A stretch of 54,256 nt of DNA from Hyphomicrobium sp. (lineage in GTDB: Bacteria; Pseudomonadota; Alphaproteobacteria; Rhizobiales; Hyphomicrobiaceae), in NCBI RefSeq assembly GCF_020852195.1, contig NZ_JADZBI010000154.1, forward strand, positions 1 through 54,256, in the 5' to 3' direction. Both the position numbers and the translations under genes were made by a program. A model generated the notes under the pieces. That model saw nothing but the letters and a program-made list of their open reading frames with translations, was not told the origin of the DNA and did no database searches. Positions 32,611 through 41,835 of the stretch are shown one piece after another (position 1 is the stretch's first letter; every line of letters begins with the position of its first letter).

Positions 32611-32878
32611 GTCCGGTCTCTTCTGTAAGTGTCTCAATCGAGAGAACGCAGCGAGTGGGTATCGTCATGATCCCACTCGCCTGGGCATTCTCAGGGTGCC
32701 CCAGATCGCCGATGTTCTGGGCGAGGACCTTGACCTCGGCGGTGTCCTTCAAGAGCCATCCCACGGACGCCACCTCGACCGCTTTCGGCTCGGGCAGCGC
32801 GGACAGATAGCGCCACTGGCCGCACGGTTGGCGGCTGTCCTGCCAGCGGATGATGACGAGTCGGCATTGCCCCGACAT
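32474..32878 (-). CDS. Small conserved-looking protein with an overrun C-terminus
   Basis: A frame of 134 residues. The first 85 or so (MSGQCRLVIIRWQDSRQPC..WRYLSAL, then VASVGWLLKDTAEVKVLAQNIGDL and QASGIMTIPTRCVLSIETL) look like a complete small protein of unknown function. The remaining 50 residues lie antisense to the glutamine-rich gene and have low-complexity G/S/A/P content, so they probably reflect a missing stop codon or frameshift. The first half is better supported than the end. It is convergent with the 32401-32610 gene. Confidence 0.5.
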   Translation of the reverse strand: MSGQCRLVIIRWQDSRQPCGQWRYLSALPEPKAVEVASVGWLLKDTAEVKVLAQNIGDLGHPENAQASGIMTIPTRCVLSIETLTEETGPTVFAGPTGFADRSADSAGSAGPAAADCDRTGSEPMPQELESLPA

Positions 32879-33035
32879 GCGAGTCCCCCGGTGATTCGGC
32901 GGGAATCATAGCAGAGTCAGGCCGTTCGCGCGGTGGTCGCTTTGCCACTGTCGCGAGGATCGTGGGCGGCTGCGGCCGCCGCGCCGACACCCCACCTAGG
33001 TCCGGCCCCCTCGAAGCGGGAGGAGTATGCGGACA

Positions 33036-33593
33036 CTATGCGCTCAGGAACTCGCTGGCCTTGAACAGGGAGGCGAAGGGGATGCCGGCTTCGGCGTAGA
33101 GTTTCTCGGCACCTTCCTCGCGGTCGAGGATCGAGATCACGAGCGCGATCGTGGCGCCGGCTGCCTTCAGCGCCTCAACCGCCTTCATGGCCGAGCCGCC
33201 GGTGGTGGTCACGTCCTCGACGATGGCAACGCGCCTGCCTTTAACGTCTGAGAGCCCTTCGACCAGCTTCTTGGTGCCGTGGTCCTTCACCGTCTTGCGC
33301 ACGAAGAAGCCCGGCAGCGGGCGGCCGGCGTGGCGGCTCAGAATCGAGATCGGCGTGATCAGCGGCACGGCGCCCATCTCGAGGCCGCCGACGATGTCGG
33401 CGTCGGTCTCGGCGATCTCCGCATAGATCAGCTCTGCGAGCAGGTCTGCGCCCTCGGGATCGAACATCGTGGGTTTCATGTCGAAGTAATGATCGCTCTC
33501 CTTGCCGGAGGCGAGCACGACATGGCCGCGCACGAAGGACTTCGTTTTGACGATCTCAAAGAGGCGCGCGCGAGCGTCGGTGGCATTTGTCAT
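33036..33593 (-). CDS. pyrE: Orotate phosphoribosyltransferase
   Basis: A 185-residue enzyme that joins orotate to PRPP to give OMP in pyrimidine synthesis. The PRPP-binding loop is VAIVEDVTTTGGSAMKAV, and the flexible loop lysine region is FFVRKTVKDHGTKKLVEG. The N-terminal SGKESDHYFDMKPTMFDPEGA is typical of this family. The length is full. It lies downstream of hisH on the same strand with about 97 bases between, so it may be partly co-transcribed with the his genes. Confidence 0.96.
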   Translation of the reverse strand: MTNATDARARLFEIVKTKSFVRGHVVLASGKESDHYFDMKPTMFDPEGADLLAELIYAEIAETDADIVGGLEMGAVPLITPISILSRHAGRPLPGFFVRKTVKDHGTKKLVEGLSDVKGRRVAIVEDVTTTGGSAMKAVEALKAAGATIALVISILDREEGAEKLYAEAGIPFASLFKASEFLSA

Positions 33594-33690
33594 GGGCGAG
33601 GTCCGAAGTTGCGTCGGGAATGCTCATAGACGGCGCATGGCGACGCGTCCACCTACTGTTCCCCTCTCCCCGTTCTTAAGGGGAGCGGGA

Positions 33691-34344
33691 TTACGGCGCC
33701 CACTTCAGGAAGTTGGCGATGAAGGCGAGGCCTAGGGCCTGGCTCTTCTCAGGGTGGAACTGGGTGCCGGCGACGTTGCCCTTCGCAATGATGGCCGTCA
33801 CCGGGCCGCCGTAGTCGGTCTCGGCCACGACGACAGCGCGGTCCTTGGCGACGAAGTGGTAGGAGGGCACGAAGTAGGCGTGCAGCCCGCTCGGGCCGGT
33901 CGGGATGCCGGCGAGCAGCGGATGCGGGTTACGTACGTCAAGCGTGTTCCAGCCCATGTGCGGAATCTTGAGTGTGGGGTCGGCCGGCTTGATCGCGCGC
34001 ACCTCGCCCTCGATCCAGCCGAGGCCGTCGGTCACCTCGAACTCGAGGCCGCGGGTCGCAAGGAGCTGCATGCCGACGCAGATGCAGAGGAACGGGCGGC
34101 CGCGCGCGTGCACGGCCTCCTCCAGCGCCGCGCGCATGCCCGGCACGGCCTCGAGGCCGCGCTTGCAGTCGGCGAAGGCGCCGACGCCGGGCAGCACCAC
34201 GCGGTCGGCTGTGCGCACGTCCTCCGCTCTGGCGCTGACGACGATCTCGGCCTCCGCTTCCGCCTCCCGTGAGGCGCGCTCGAACGCCTTGGCGGCCGAG
34301 TGAAGGTTCCCGGAGCCGTAATCGATGATGACGACGCGCTGCAT
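33691..34344 (-). CDS. hisH: Imidazole glycerol phosphate synthase, glutaminase subunit
   Basis: A 217-residue class I glutamine amidotransferase that feeds ammonia to HisF. The nucleophile is C89 in [10 protein letters not shown]; the His-Glu pair is in [11 protein letters not shown]. The N-terminal [19 protein letters not shown] is canonical. It is slightly longer than usual because of an acidic insertion ([12 protein letters not shown]) at residues 26-37. It follows the DUF2628 gene by 6 bases and hisB further upstream, the usual Rhizobiales order; its partner hisF is 4.4 kb downstream. Confidence 0.96.
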   Translation of the reverse strand: MQRVVIIDYGSGNLHSAAKAFERASREAEAEAEIVVSARAEDVRTADRVVLPGVGAFADCKRGLEAVPGMRAALEEAVHARGRPFLCICVGMQLLATRGLEFEVTDGLGWIEGEVRAIKPADPTLKIPHMGWNTLDVRNPHPLLAGIPTGPSGLHAYFVPSYHFVAKDRAVVVAETDYGGPVTAIIAKGNVAGTQFHPEKSQALGLAFIANFLKWAP

Positions 34345-34350
34345 GAGGGC

Positions 34351-34911
34351 TCAGGTCTTGATCGCGAACTTGCTGCGAAGGCGTTCGGAGAGCCGGCGTA
34401 CGGCACCTTCGACGCGCGATGTCGCGCTGCCCTCGTCGATGGCGGCAAAAGACCCGCCCATGGCGCGGATAGTCCCTGCCGTCTCCGTCTCAACGGACGG
34501 CAGCCAGGCCTCGAAGAAGCGGCGCTCGGCTTCCTCACGGCCGCGGCCGCTGACGACGGCGATCTCCTGCCAGCCGGCGCGGCCGAGCGACCAGCGTTTC
34601 AGCTCGTTAGCCTCGAAGCCCGCGACGACGTTGAGCAGGAAAAAGATCCAGCCGGACCAGCCGCTCCCGACGCCGGCCAGCGACAGGATCGACGCCAGGA
34701 CGACGGCCGCAGCAGTGTAGGCTGCAAGCGCAAGCCATTCGCCTCGCGCGAGAAAATAAAGCGGACCGAACAGCACTACCAGCCAGGAGAAGCCGTCGCC
34801 GACGAAAAGAAGCCTTTCCGCTCGATCCAGCCTCGTGCCTCCGGCCTTGGGCGGCTCGTGAACCGTGAACGCCGACACGCGCGCCATTCCATTGGAGAGC
34901 CATCGCAACAT
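34351..34911 (-). CDS. DUF2628 family membrane protein
   Basis: A 186-residue protein with the DUF2628 signature at the N-terminus (SAFTVHEPPKAGG, then AERLLFVGDGFSWLVVLFGPLYFLARGEW). About three transmembrane segments lie between residues 40 and 110. A cytoplasmic C-terminal domain (GRAGWQEIAVVSGRGREEAERRFFEAWLP) follows. DUF2628 genes commonly sit between hisB and hisH in alphaproteobacteria, as here; no function is established. The ATG at 34911 overlaps the hisB stop as TGATG, indicating coupled translation; a second ATG at 34887 gives the usual MARVSAF start and may be the true one. Confidence 0.85.
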   Translation of the reverse strand: MLRWLSNGMARVSAFTVHEPPKAGGTRLDRAERLLFVGDGFSWLVVLFGPLYFLARGEWLALAAYTAAAVVLASILSLAGVGSGWSGWIFFLLNVVAGFEANELKRWSLGRAGWQEIAVVSGRGREEAERRFFEAWLPSVETETAGTIRAMGGSFAAIDEGSATSRVEGAVRRLSERLRSKFAIKT

Positions 34912-35504
34912 CAGGCCAGCATTCCCTTCGTGGAGGGAACGCGGCCCACCTGCCGCGGATCCAGCGCGACGGCTCCGCGAAGCGCGCGCGCGAGGCCCTT
35001 ATAGCAGGTCTCGGCGATGTGGTGGTTGTTCTCGCCGTATAGGTTCTCGACGTGCAGCGTGATGCCGGCATTCTGCGCGAACGCCTGGAACCACTCGCGG
35101 AAAAGCTCCGTGTCCATATCGCCGATCTTGGGGCGCGAGAAGGTGACCTTCCAGATCAGGTACGGGCGGCCGGAAACGTCGATGGCGACGCGCGTCAGCG
35201 CCTCGTCCATAGGCAAGAGCACGTCCGCGTAGCGCGTGATGCCCTGCTTGTCGCCGAGCGCCTTCGCCACCGCCTGGCCGAGCACGATGCCCACGTCCTC
35301 CGCTGTATGATGGAAGTCGATGTGCAGGTCGCCCTTGGCCTCGAGCTTGATGTCGAAGAGGCCGTGGCGCGCGAGCTGCTCCAGCATATGATCCAGGAAG
35401 CCGACGCCGGTCGAAATGTCGGAGACGCCGGTACCGTCGAGATCGACCGTGGCGGTGATCTGCGTTTCCTTTGTCCTGCGGGCGATGGTGGCTTGCCGCT
35501 TCAC
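34911..35504 (-). CDS. hisB: Imidazoleglycerol-phosphate dehydratase
   Basis: A 197-residue monofunctional HisB, the dehydration step after HisHF. The two metal-binding motifs are [14 protein letters not shown] and HHTAED (in [14 protein letters not shown]), repeated in the second half as [18 protein letters not shown]. Length is typical of bacterial monofunctional enzymes. It is the first gene of the hisB-DUF2628-hisH unit and is divergent from hslV. Confidence 0.97.
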   Translation of the reverse strand: MKRQATIARRTKETQITATVDLDGTGVSDISTGVGFLDHMLEQLARHGLFDIKLEAKGDLHIDFHHTAEDVGIVLGQAVAKALGDKQGITRYADVLLPMDEALTRVAIDVSGRPYLIWKVTFSRPKIGDMDTELFREWFQAFAQNAGITLHVENLYGENNHHIAETCYKGLARALRGAVALDPRQVGRVPSTKGMLA

Positions 35505-35647
35505 GGGTATCCTCGTTGGGCAGGAGGGCGGGGCAACCTGCCGTTGTTGCCTTAACGAACCCCAGCGTTTATCAGCTTCGGGGACCCGGTTCCAGAGCGC
35601 CTACGGCGCATCCGGGGCCGCGCCCCCGCTTCCTTGGCACAGGATTT

Positions 35648-36220
35648 ATGGCAAACACCCCGCACAGCTCTACCGACGGCGCCGCCTGGCACGCAACGAC
35701 CATCCTAACCGTGCGCAAGGACGGGCGCGTGGTGATTGCCGGCGACGGGCAGGTGAGCCTCGGGGCCACCATCATCAAGGCCAACGCCCGCAAGGTGCGC
35801 CAGCTCGGTAAAGGCGGCGTTATCGCCGGATTTGCGGGTGCAACCGCTGATGCGTTCACCCTGTTCGAGCGCCTCGAGGCCAAGCTCGAGCAATATCCGG
35901 GGCAGCTCATGCGGGCGGCCGTGGAACTTGCCAAGGACTGGCGGACCGACAGGTTCCTGCGGCGGCTCGAGGCGATGATGATCGTGGCGGACGCCGACAT
36001 CACGCTGGTGCTCACCGGCACCGGTGACGTGCTCGAGCCCGAGCATCACGTGATGGGCATCGGCTCCGGTGGAATGTATGCGCTGGCGGCGGCGCGGGCC
36101 CTGCTCGACCAGCCGCTCGACGCCGAGGCGATCGCGCGGCGCGCGATGGCGATCGCGGGCGAGATCTGCGTCTACACCAACACCAATCTCGTCCTCGAAA
36201 GCCTGCCGTCGTCGAAATAG
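35648..36220 (+). CDS. hslV: ATP-dependent protease subunit HslV
   Basis: A 190-residue N-terminal-nucleophile peptidase, the proteolytic half of HslUV. The ATG at 35648 gives a 16-residue propeptide ending WHA, after which T17 is the active-site threonine ([23 protein letters not shown]). [14 protein letters not shown] and ICVYTNTN are family motifs. It is divergent from hisB. Its partner hslU is 1.4 kb downstream on the same strand rather than adjacent. Confidence 0.96.
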   Translation: MANTPHSSTDGAAWHATTILTVRKDGRVVIAGDGQVSLGATIIKANARKVRQLGKGGVIAGFAGATADAFTLFERLEAKLEQYPGQLMRAAVELAKDWRTDRFLRRLEAMMIVADADITLVLTGTGDVLEPEHHVMGIGSGGMYALAAARALLDQPLDAEAIARRAMAIAGEICVYTNTNLVLESLPSSK

Positions 36221-36243
36221 CGACGCCTTCCCAAGGAGCTCTC

Positions 36244-36561
36244 ATGGCCTGGGTCTTCCTGATGCTTGCCGGCGCGTTCGAGATCGCGTTCACGACCGCG
36301 ATGCGCTTCACGAACGGCTTCACCAAGATCTGGCCAAGCCTGCTTGTGCTCCTGCTCGCGGCAATCAGCATCTATTTCGTCGCCAAGGCGTCCGAGCTGA
36401 TCCCGCTTGGGACCGCATATGCCGCCTGGGGCGGGATCGGCGCGATCGGCACGGTTGCTATCGGAATTCTCTACTTCGACGAGCCGGTGACGCTTTGGCG
36501 CATGGTGTTCCTGTCGACGCTCATCATCTCCATCGCGGGGCTCAAGCTCGTCACGGAGTAG
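36244..36561 (+). CDS. Small multidrug resistance (SMR) family transporter, copy 1
   Basis: A 105-residue four-helix membrane protein of the SMR/DMT superfamily. The membrane-embedded essential glutamate is E13 in MLAGAFEIAFTTAMRFTNGF. The other helices are ISIYFVAKASELIPLGTAYAAWGGIGAIGTV and the last two segments ending IAGLKLVTE. The sequence lies close to SugE/Gdx-like members, which export guanidinium, but this subtype cannot be fixed without a search. It starts 23 bases after hslV, and it is highly similar to the gene at 42101-42418. Confidence 0.88.
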   Translation: MAWVFLMLAGAFEIAFTTAMRFTNGFTKIWPSLLVLLLAAISIYFVAKASELIPLGTAYAAWGGIGAIGTVAIGILYFDEPVTLWRMVFLSTLIISIAGLKLVTE

Positions 36562-36589
36562 GCGGTGCGCGCATGATCGCAGAGGCAGG

Positions 36590-37618
36590 ATGATCCGGGA
36601 CGAGCAAATCGAGGCGGCCGTTGCGCAAGGCATCCTCACGGCCGAGCAGGCCCGGCGGCTGCGCGCCTTCGCGGATGGCAGCCCCACCGGCGCGGCGCCC
36701 GACGATACGGCGGCCGATGCGGACGACGAGAAGTTCCGGCTGATCGGCGGCTTCAACGACGTGTTCGTGACCATCGGTGTCGCGCTGCTGGTCGCGGCGC
36801 TGTTCGCGCTCGCTAGCGTGTTCGAGCTCCGGCCCGGGTTCGCGGTGCTGGCCATGATCTCGGCGTGGGGGCTCTCCGAGGTCTTCTCGCGTCGCATGCG
36901 GCTCGCGCTGCCGTCGGTCGCGCTCGCCGTGATGTTCGCCGGCGGCGCGGCGTTCGCCGCCGCATCGCTCGCCGATCTCACGTGGCCCAATCTCTCCTTC
37001 CTGTTTGCGGCCCTCGGTGCCGCGCTCGGGGCTATCGCGCACGAGCGGCGCTTTCGCGTGCCGATCAACTGGGCCATCGCGGCGGTGGGCCTCGTCTATG
37101 CGGTCGCGGACGGGGTCTCGCTCGCCGCCCCAGGGTGGATGGAGCACAATCGGCCCGCGCTGTTCGCAGCGCTTGGGCTCGGCGTCTTCCTCGCCGCGTT
37201 GCGTGTCGATGCGAGCGATATCGCGCGGCGAACGCGCCGGTCCGACATCGCGTTCTGGCTGCATCTCGTGGCTGCGCCCATGATCGTGCACGGCGCGATC
37301 CCGCTTCTCGTCGGCACGCCCGACGGCATGGGCACGGGGCAGGCGCTGGCGGTGCTCGGTATTTTCGTGCTGCTCGGCCTCATCGCGGTGACCATCGATC
37401 GGCGTGCGCTGCTCGTTTCCGGATTGATCTACGCCGGCGTGGCCATCGGCTACCTTCTTTCGCAAAGCGTCGAGAAGGATCTGGGGGCGTCGCTGACACT
37501 GCTCGGCCTCGCGACCCTGGTCCTCAGTCTGTCCGCCGGATGGCGGTCGCTGCGCAGGGTGCTGCTGCCGCTGCTTCCGCTCGGCCCCTTGCGCCAACTC
37601 GTTCCTCCGCCCACCTGA
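36590..37618 (+). CDS. Polytopic membrane protein
   Basis: A 342-residue integral membrane protein with a short soluble N-terminus ([24 protein letters not shown], a helical pattern seen in DUF2157-like proteins) and about ten transmembrane segments starting at [21 protein letters not shown]. Function unknown. AGAGGCAGG precedes the ATG. It ends 10 bases before hslU and so appears to be transcribed with it and with the SMR gene between hslV and hslU. Confidence 0.75.
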   Translation: MIRDEQIEAAVAQGILTAEQARRLRAFADGSPTGAAPDDTAADADDEKFRLIGGFNDVFVTIGVALLVAALFALASVFELRPGFAVLAMISAWGLSEVFSRRMRLALPSVALAVMFAGGAAFAAASLADLTWPNLSFLFAALGAALGAIAHERRFRVPINWAIAAVGLVYAVADGVSLAAPGWMEHNRPALFAALGLGVFLAALRVDASDIARRTRRSDIAFWLHLVAAPMIVHGAIPLLVGTPDGMGTGQALAVLGIFVLLGLIAVTIDRRALLVSGLIYAGVAIGYLLSQSVEKDLGASLTLLGLATLVLSLSAGWRSLRRVLLPLLPLGPLRQLVPPPT

Positions 37619-37628
37619 CGGATCACCC

Positions 37629-38942
37629 ATGACCACATTCTCGCCGCGCGAAATCGTCTCGGAGCTCGACCGCTATATCGTCGGGCAGGGTGACGCCAAG
37701 CGCGCCGTCGCCATCGCGCTCCGCAATCGCTGGCGGCGCCAGCAGATCGAGGGATCGCTCAAGGACGAGGTGCTGCCCAAGAACATCCTCATGATCGGCC
37801 CCACCGGCGTCGGCAAAACGGAGATTGCGCGCCGCCTCGCTAAGCTCGCCGGAGCGCCGTTCCTCAAGGTCGAGGCCACCAAGTTCACCGAGGTCGGCTA
37901 CGTCGGGCGCGACGTGGAGAGCATCATCCGCGACCTGGTCGAGGTCGGGCTGGCGTTGATGCGGGAAGCCAAACGCAAGGAGGTGCGCGCGCAGGCCGAG
38001 AAGAACGCGGAGGAGCGCGTGCTCGATGCGCTCGTAGGTCCCACGGCCTCGCCCGGCACGCGCGAGACGTTCCGCAAGCGGCTGCGCGCCAACGAGCTCA
38101 ACGACAAGATCATCGAGGTCCAGGTCGCCGAAACTGGCGCGAGCCTGCCGATGCTGGACATTCCCGGCATGCCGGGCAGCTCGGTCGGCGCCATCAATAT
38201 CGGCGACCTATTCGGGAAGATGATGGGCGGGCGCACCAAGCCACGGCGCGTCACGGTCAAGGATAGCCACAACCTGCTGATCGCGGAGGAGAGCGACAAG
38301 CTGATCGACCACGAGCAGATCACGAGCGAAGCGATCCGCGCGGTGGAGAACAACGGCATCGTGTTCCTCGATGAGATCGACAAGATCTGCTCACGCGGCG
38401 AGACGGGACGTTCCGGTGCCGAGGTCTCGCGCGAAGGCGTGCAGCGCGACCTGCTGCCGCTGATCGAGGGCACCAGCGTCTCGACCAAGTATGGGCCGGT
38501 GAAGACGGACCACGTGCTGTTCATCGCCTCGGGTGCGTTCCATGTGGCGAAGCCCGCGGACCTTTTGCCGGAGTTGCAGGGGCGGCTGCCGATCCGCGTC
38601 GAGCTCACGGCGCTCTCGCGCGAGGATTTCCGCCGCATCCTGACGGAGCCCGAGGCGAGCCTCATCAAGCAGTACACGGCGCTGATGGCGACCGAGGGCC
38701 TGATGCTCGCCTTCACCGAAGACGCCATCGACGCGCTGGCGGACACGGCCGTACTCGTCAACTCGACGGTCGAGAACATCGGCGCACGGAGGCTGCAGAC
38801 GGTGATGGAACGCGTGCTCGACGAGATCTCGTTCGAGGCGTCGGACCGCAACGGCGAGACGGTGACCATCGATGCGGCCTACGTCACGAGCCGTGTCGGA
38901 GAGCTCGCGAAGAACGCGGATCTGTCGAAGTTTATCCTTTGA
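37629..38942 (+). CDS. hslU: ATP-dependent protease ATPase subunit HslU
   Basis: A 437-residue AAA+ unfoldase that feeds substrates to HslV. Walker A is [13 protein letters not shown] (from G57), the I-domain (about residues 105-235) is present, Walker B is [11 protein letters not shown], sensor II/arginine-finger regions are intact ([22 protein letters not shown]), and the C-terminal tail ends in LSKFIL, which inserts into HslV. Complete. The ribosome site is weak, in keeping with translation from upstream. Confidence 0.97.
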   Translation: MTTFSPREIVSELDRYIVGQGDAKRAVAIALRNRWRRQQIEGSLKDEVLPKNILMIGPTGVGKTEIARRLAKLAGAPFLKVEATKFTEVGYVGRDVESIIRDLVEVGLALMREAKRKEVRAQAEKNAEERVLDALVGPTASPGTRETFRKRLRANELNDKIIEVQVAETGASLPMLDIPGMPGSSVGAINIGDLFGKMMGGRTKPRRVTVKDSHNLLIAEESDKLIDHEQITSEAIRAVENNGIVFLDEIDKICSRGETGRSGAEVSREGVQRDLLPLIEGTSVSTKYGPVKTDHVLFIASGAFHVAKPADLLPELQGRLPIRVELTALSREDFRRILTEPEASLIKQYTALMATEGLMLAFTEDAIDALADTAVLVNSTVENIGARRLQTVMERVLDEISFEASDRNGETVTIDAAYVTSRVGELAKNADLSKFIL

Positions 38943-39034
38943 CCGGCGCTCGCTCGGCGCCCCCACCTGAGCAGACCCGTTCTGAGTTGCGGAGTGGCAC
39001 GAGGATCCTGCCGGCGTGGCTTTTTTTTTGGATG

Positions 39035-39132
39035 CTTGCGTGGATCCCGGCCTGCGCCGGGATGACGTTTGTTACGTGGATACCTCGTGCCTCCCCTCAA
39101 CGTCATCCCGACGCAGGTCGGGACCTACGCAA
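39035..39132. repeat. Paired palindromic intergenic repeat, copy 4
   Basis: Inverted arms TGCGTGGATCCCGGCCTGCG (39037-39056, continuing CCGGGATGACG) and CAACGTCATCCCGACGCAGG (39098-39117, continuing TCGGGACCTACGCA). The palindrome core here is GCCTGCGC, where copies 1 and 3 have GCCTTCGC. Confidence 0.8.
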
Positions 39133-39400
39133 GTCTCCGCTTGCCCGACGTGGAAATGGTGGAATCCACATACTCCAAGAGAACCTGTCTGCAACAATTC
39201 CCAACGGGAGAGGGGAGCGCGGCACGGCTCTCCCCGATGAGGGAAAGTCACACAGCGGTCCATGCGAAGCATGGCTTGGCCGTGACGCTGCGCCGGTGAG
39301 GGGCGCTTTGAGGGCAAAGTTCCCGCCTTCGCTGCGTTTTCATCCGTCCCTAGGTTTCAAATCTTCTTGCCCGTCTCCGTGCAGCGATTAAAAGTTACGA

Positions 39401-39406
39401 TATAAT
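39401..39406 (+). promoter_or_regulatory. Consensus -10 element before the WD40 gene
   Basis: A perfect TATAAT lies 32 bases before the ATG at 39433, in an AT-rich stretch. No good -35 box is found 17 bases upstream, so the promoter assignment is provisional. GAGGAGAGG precedes the start codon. Confidence 0.45.
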
Positions 39407-39432
39407 AAAACATAAGCGAGGAGAGGCGCAGG

Positions 39433-40554
39433 ATGGCTCGATTTCCCGGCACCGCCTTCGGCGCGGTGGCCCTGTCCATTGCCATGGCGCTCGGCGCGGC
39501 GGCCTCCGACGATGCCAAGATCGCCTCGGCTCTCACCATCTCGGACCACGACGCCGACGTGTGGTCCGCCACATACAGCACCGACGGGACGCGCATCCTC
39601 ACGGCCTCGGCCGATCGAACGGCGCGGGGGTGGGATGCGAAGACGGGCAAGGAGCTGCTCAAGCTCTCGGGGCACGATGAGGCGGTTCGCCACGCCGCCT
39701 ACAATGCCGATTCCAGCCTGATCGTCACGGCCTCGCGCGATGCGACCGCGCGGCTCTGGGACGCCGCGACGGGCAAACAGATCGCGGTGCTCGGCGGGCA
39801 CGAGCTGATGGTCGACCATGCCGAGTTCAGCCCCGACGGCAGCCGCATCGTCACTGTGCCCCACGACAAGACCGGCAAGCTGTGGGACGGCAAGACGGGT
39901 GCGCCGATCGCGGACCTCGTTGGGCACGAAGCCTACATGACGTGGGGCGTGTTCAGCCCGGACTCGAGCCTCGTTCTCACCGCCTCCAGCGACGAGACCG
40001 CGCGCGTGTGGGACGGGAAGACCGGCGCGCCGCTTCACGTGCTCAAGGGTCACACCGGCATGGTGAGCTACGCGGCGTTCAGCGCCGACGGCGCCCGCAT
40101 CATCACGGGCTCGACGGACAAGACGGCGAAGATCTGGGACAGCAAGACGGGCAAGGAGCTGCTCACCATCGCGGGCGGGCATATGCGCGCGATCCTGCGC
40201 GTCGCCTTCAGTCCCGACGGCAAGCGTGTCATCACCGGAGCCGCCGACAAGCTCGCCAAGATCTGGGACGCGGAGACGGGCGCTCTGCTGGTCACGCTCG
40301 AAGGCGGGCACAGGCGCATCCTCTCGGTCGCGCATTTCAGCCGCGACGGACGGCTCGTGGTGACCGCCGCGCACGACAAGACTGCGCGGGTGTGGGATGC
40401 GGTGACGGGGGCGTCGATCGGTGTGCTCGCCGAGCATACCAAGGAGGTCGACACCGCCGAGTTCAGCCCCGACCTCCGCCACGTGCTCACCAGCTCCTTC
40501 GACGGGCTGGTGAAAGTGTGGCCGCTGCCGCCCGTGGAGAGCGCGGAAAAATAG
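39433..40554 (+). CDS. Secreted WD40-repeat protein
   Basis: A 373-residue protein with an N-terminal signal peptide (MARFPGTAFGAVALSIAMALGAAAS, cleavage near residue 25) and eight WD40 repeats filling the rest. Each repeat ends in a form of WD (for example ARGWDAKTG, ARLWDAATG, GKLWDGKTG, ARVWDGKTG, AKIWDSKTG, AKIWDAETG, ARVWDAVTG, VKVWPLPP), about 42 residues apart. It is probably a beta-propeller in the periplasm or exported, acting as a binding scaffold. The ligand is unknown and no partner gene is adjacent. GAGGAGAGG precedes the start. Confidence 0.85.
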   Translation: MARFPGTAFGAVALSIAMALGAAASDDAKIASALTISDHDADVWSATYSTDGTRILTASADRTARGWDAKTGKELLKLSGHDEAVRHAAYNADSSLIVTASRDATARLWDAATGKQIAVLGGHELMVDHAEFSPDGSRIVTVPHDKTGKLWDGKTGAPIADLVGHEAYMTWGVFSPDSSLVLTASSDETARVWDGKTGAPLHVLKGHTGMVSYAAFSADGARIITGSTDKTAKIWDSKTGKELLTIAGGHMRAILRVAFSPDGKRVITGAADKLAKIWDAETGALLVTLEGGHRRILSVAHFSRDGRLVVTAAHDKTARVWDAVTGASIGVLAEHTKEVDTAEFSPDLRHVLTSSFDGLVKVWPLPPVESAEK

Positions 40555-40646
40555 GGATCGCGCCGGGATCTGGCGGGACGCTTGCAGTTACGGATATGAT
40601 CGCGCCGCGGTCGGCTCGGATCGCGCCTCTCTCTCATGGATGCTGC

Positions 40647-40868
40647 GTGAAGGCTCTTGTCACCGTTCTCTCCGGACTTGCCGGCGCTGTCATCGGATGG
40701 GTGGTCGCTGCGGCGGCAACGCTGATGTTTGGCGAAGCCTTCGGCCTCACGGAGTTCGAAGGCGAGCGCAGCATGACGGCCGTGTTCGGCATCGGCCCGA
40801 TCGGTGGACTGGTCGGGCTCGTCGTGGGACTTTGGCTCGCGCTCAGGATGTACAGGCCGCGGATGTAG
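40647..40868 (+). CDS. Small two-helix membrane protein
   Basis: A 73-residue protein from the GTG at 40647 with two hydrophobic helices (ALVTVLSGLAGAVIGWVVAAAATLMFG and VFGIGPIGGLVGLVVGLWLALRMY) and a short acidic loop (TEFEGERS) between them. Not recognised as a named family. An in-frame ATG at 40596 is an alternative start but adds a non-hydrophobic stretch. It follows the WD40 gene by about 90 bases on the same strand and converges with the LysR gene 12 bases away. Confidence 0.5.
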   Translation: MKALVTVLSGLAGAVIGWVVAAAATLMFGEAFGLTEFEGERSMTAVFGIGPIGGLVGLVVGLWLALRMYRPRM

Positions 40869-40880
40869 GCGGCTTGCTTC

Positions 40881-41828
40881 TCAATGTGCAGGACGAAGCC
40901 GCGGCGTGCGCGCCGGTGCGACCGTCGCCTTTGCCACCGCGTCCAGCGTGTGGGCGATCTCGGCCGAGAGCCAGACGCGGAACGCGGCCATGGCGCGGGT
41001 CTCCTTGCGGTCGGCGCCGCGCACGAAATAGTAGCCGTAGGTGCGCACCGCGACTGTAAACGGCCGCACCAGCCGCCCCCCGACCAGCGCATCGGCGGAA
41101 ATGATCTCATCTGCGAGGGCGAACCCTTGCCCAGCCTCGGCGGCGGGCACCGTGAGGTGGAGCCCCAGTGTGGGGCCTTCCGGTGCAATGCGATCGGCCA
41201 CGCCTGCGGCCGTCAGCCATTCCATCCAGTAGCGGCGTGACTCCTCCTGCAGCAGCAGGCCGGGCTGCAGGTCCGACGGGAAATGAATATGCCTCTCGCG
41301 CAGCAGCGCGGGACTGCACACGAGCGTGAGATTGGTGCCGGTCAGCTTCTCCGCAGCGACGTTGCTCCAGACGCCACGTCCATAGCGAACGCCGACGTCG
41401 GCCTCGCCGCGTCCGAAATCGGCGAGGCGGTTGGAGGAGTCGAGGACAAGGCTGATGTCGGGATTGGCCTCCGTAAAGCGGCCGAGGCGCGGCACCAGCC
41501 AGAGCGCGGCGAACGACGGCTCGACGGTGACGGAAAGCTGCTGGCGACGCCGGCGGCGACGACCCGACACGCCCTCTGTCGCGGCGGCGATGAGATCCAA
41601 GCCGCGCGTGAGATCGATGACGTAGCTCTTGCCGCGCTCCGTCAGCTCCACGCCGCGCCCCGTGCGCACGAACAGCTTCGTGCCGAGCCAGCCTTCGAGC
41701 TCGCGGATATGCCGGCTGATGGCAGCATGGGTGACGTTGAGCTCGGCCGCGGCAAGCGTGAAGCTTTCATGACGGGCGGCAGCTTCGAACGCCTTCAAAG
41801 CATTGAGCGGAGGGAGATTTCGGACCAT
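40881..41828 (-). CDS. LysR-type transcriptional regulator (GcvA-like)
   Basis: A 315-residue regulator. The N-terminal winged helix-turn-helix reads LPPLNALKAFEAAARHESFTLAAAELNVTHAAISRHIRELE, of the GcvA subgroup. The effector domain runs from about residue 90 to the end (LSVTVEPSFAALWLVPRLGRF). An arginine-rich stretch (SGRRRRRRQQ) joins the two. It is divergent from a 48-residue peptide gene and an SMR transporter, with TTACA/TGTAA half-sites in between, so it probably controls those genes and itself. The MVRNL start at 41828 is preferred over a longer frame that would run into the operator. The inducer is unknown. Confidence 0.9.
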   Translation of the reverse strand: MVRNLPPLNALKAFEAAARHESFTLAAAELNVTHAAISRHIRELEGWLGTKLFVRTGRGVELTERGKSYVIDLTRGLDLIAAATEGVSGRRRRRRQQLSVTVEPSFAALWLVPRLGRFTEANPDISLVLDSSNRLADFGRGEADVGVRYGRGVWSNVAAEKLTGTNLTLVCSPALLRERHIHFPSDLQPGLLLQEESRRYWMEWLTAAGVADRIAPEGPTLGLHLTVPAAEAGQGFALADEIISADALVGGRLVRPFTVAVRTYGYYFVRGADRKETRAMAAFRVWLSAEIAHTLDAVAKATVAPARTPRLRPAH

Positions 41829-41835
41829 GGGGATA

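Larger units (their letters stand above)
38943..39432. other. Intergenic region between hslU and the WD40 gene
   Basis: 490 bases without a credible gene. It holds a run of nine T (39021-39029) without a convincing stem, the repeat pair at 39035-39132, a short palindrome ATGCGAAGCAT near 39263 that also occurs near 4640, and at the right end a TATAAT element before the WD40 gene. Confidence 0.6.

Noticed and set aside
33666-33685. CTCCCC-GTTCTTAA-GGGGAG hairpin after hisH as a terminator
   Set aside because: No T-tract on the minus strand; similar CTCTCCCC motifs also occur near 21.4 and 39.2 kb, so it is more likely a repeat fragment.
39010-39030. Terminator of hslU at the run of nine T
   Set aside because: No convincing stem precedes the T-run.
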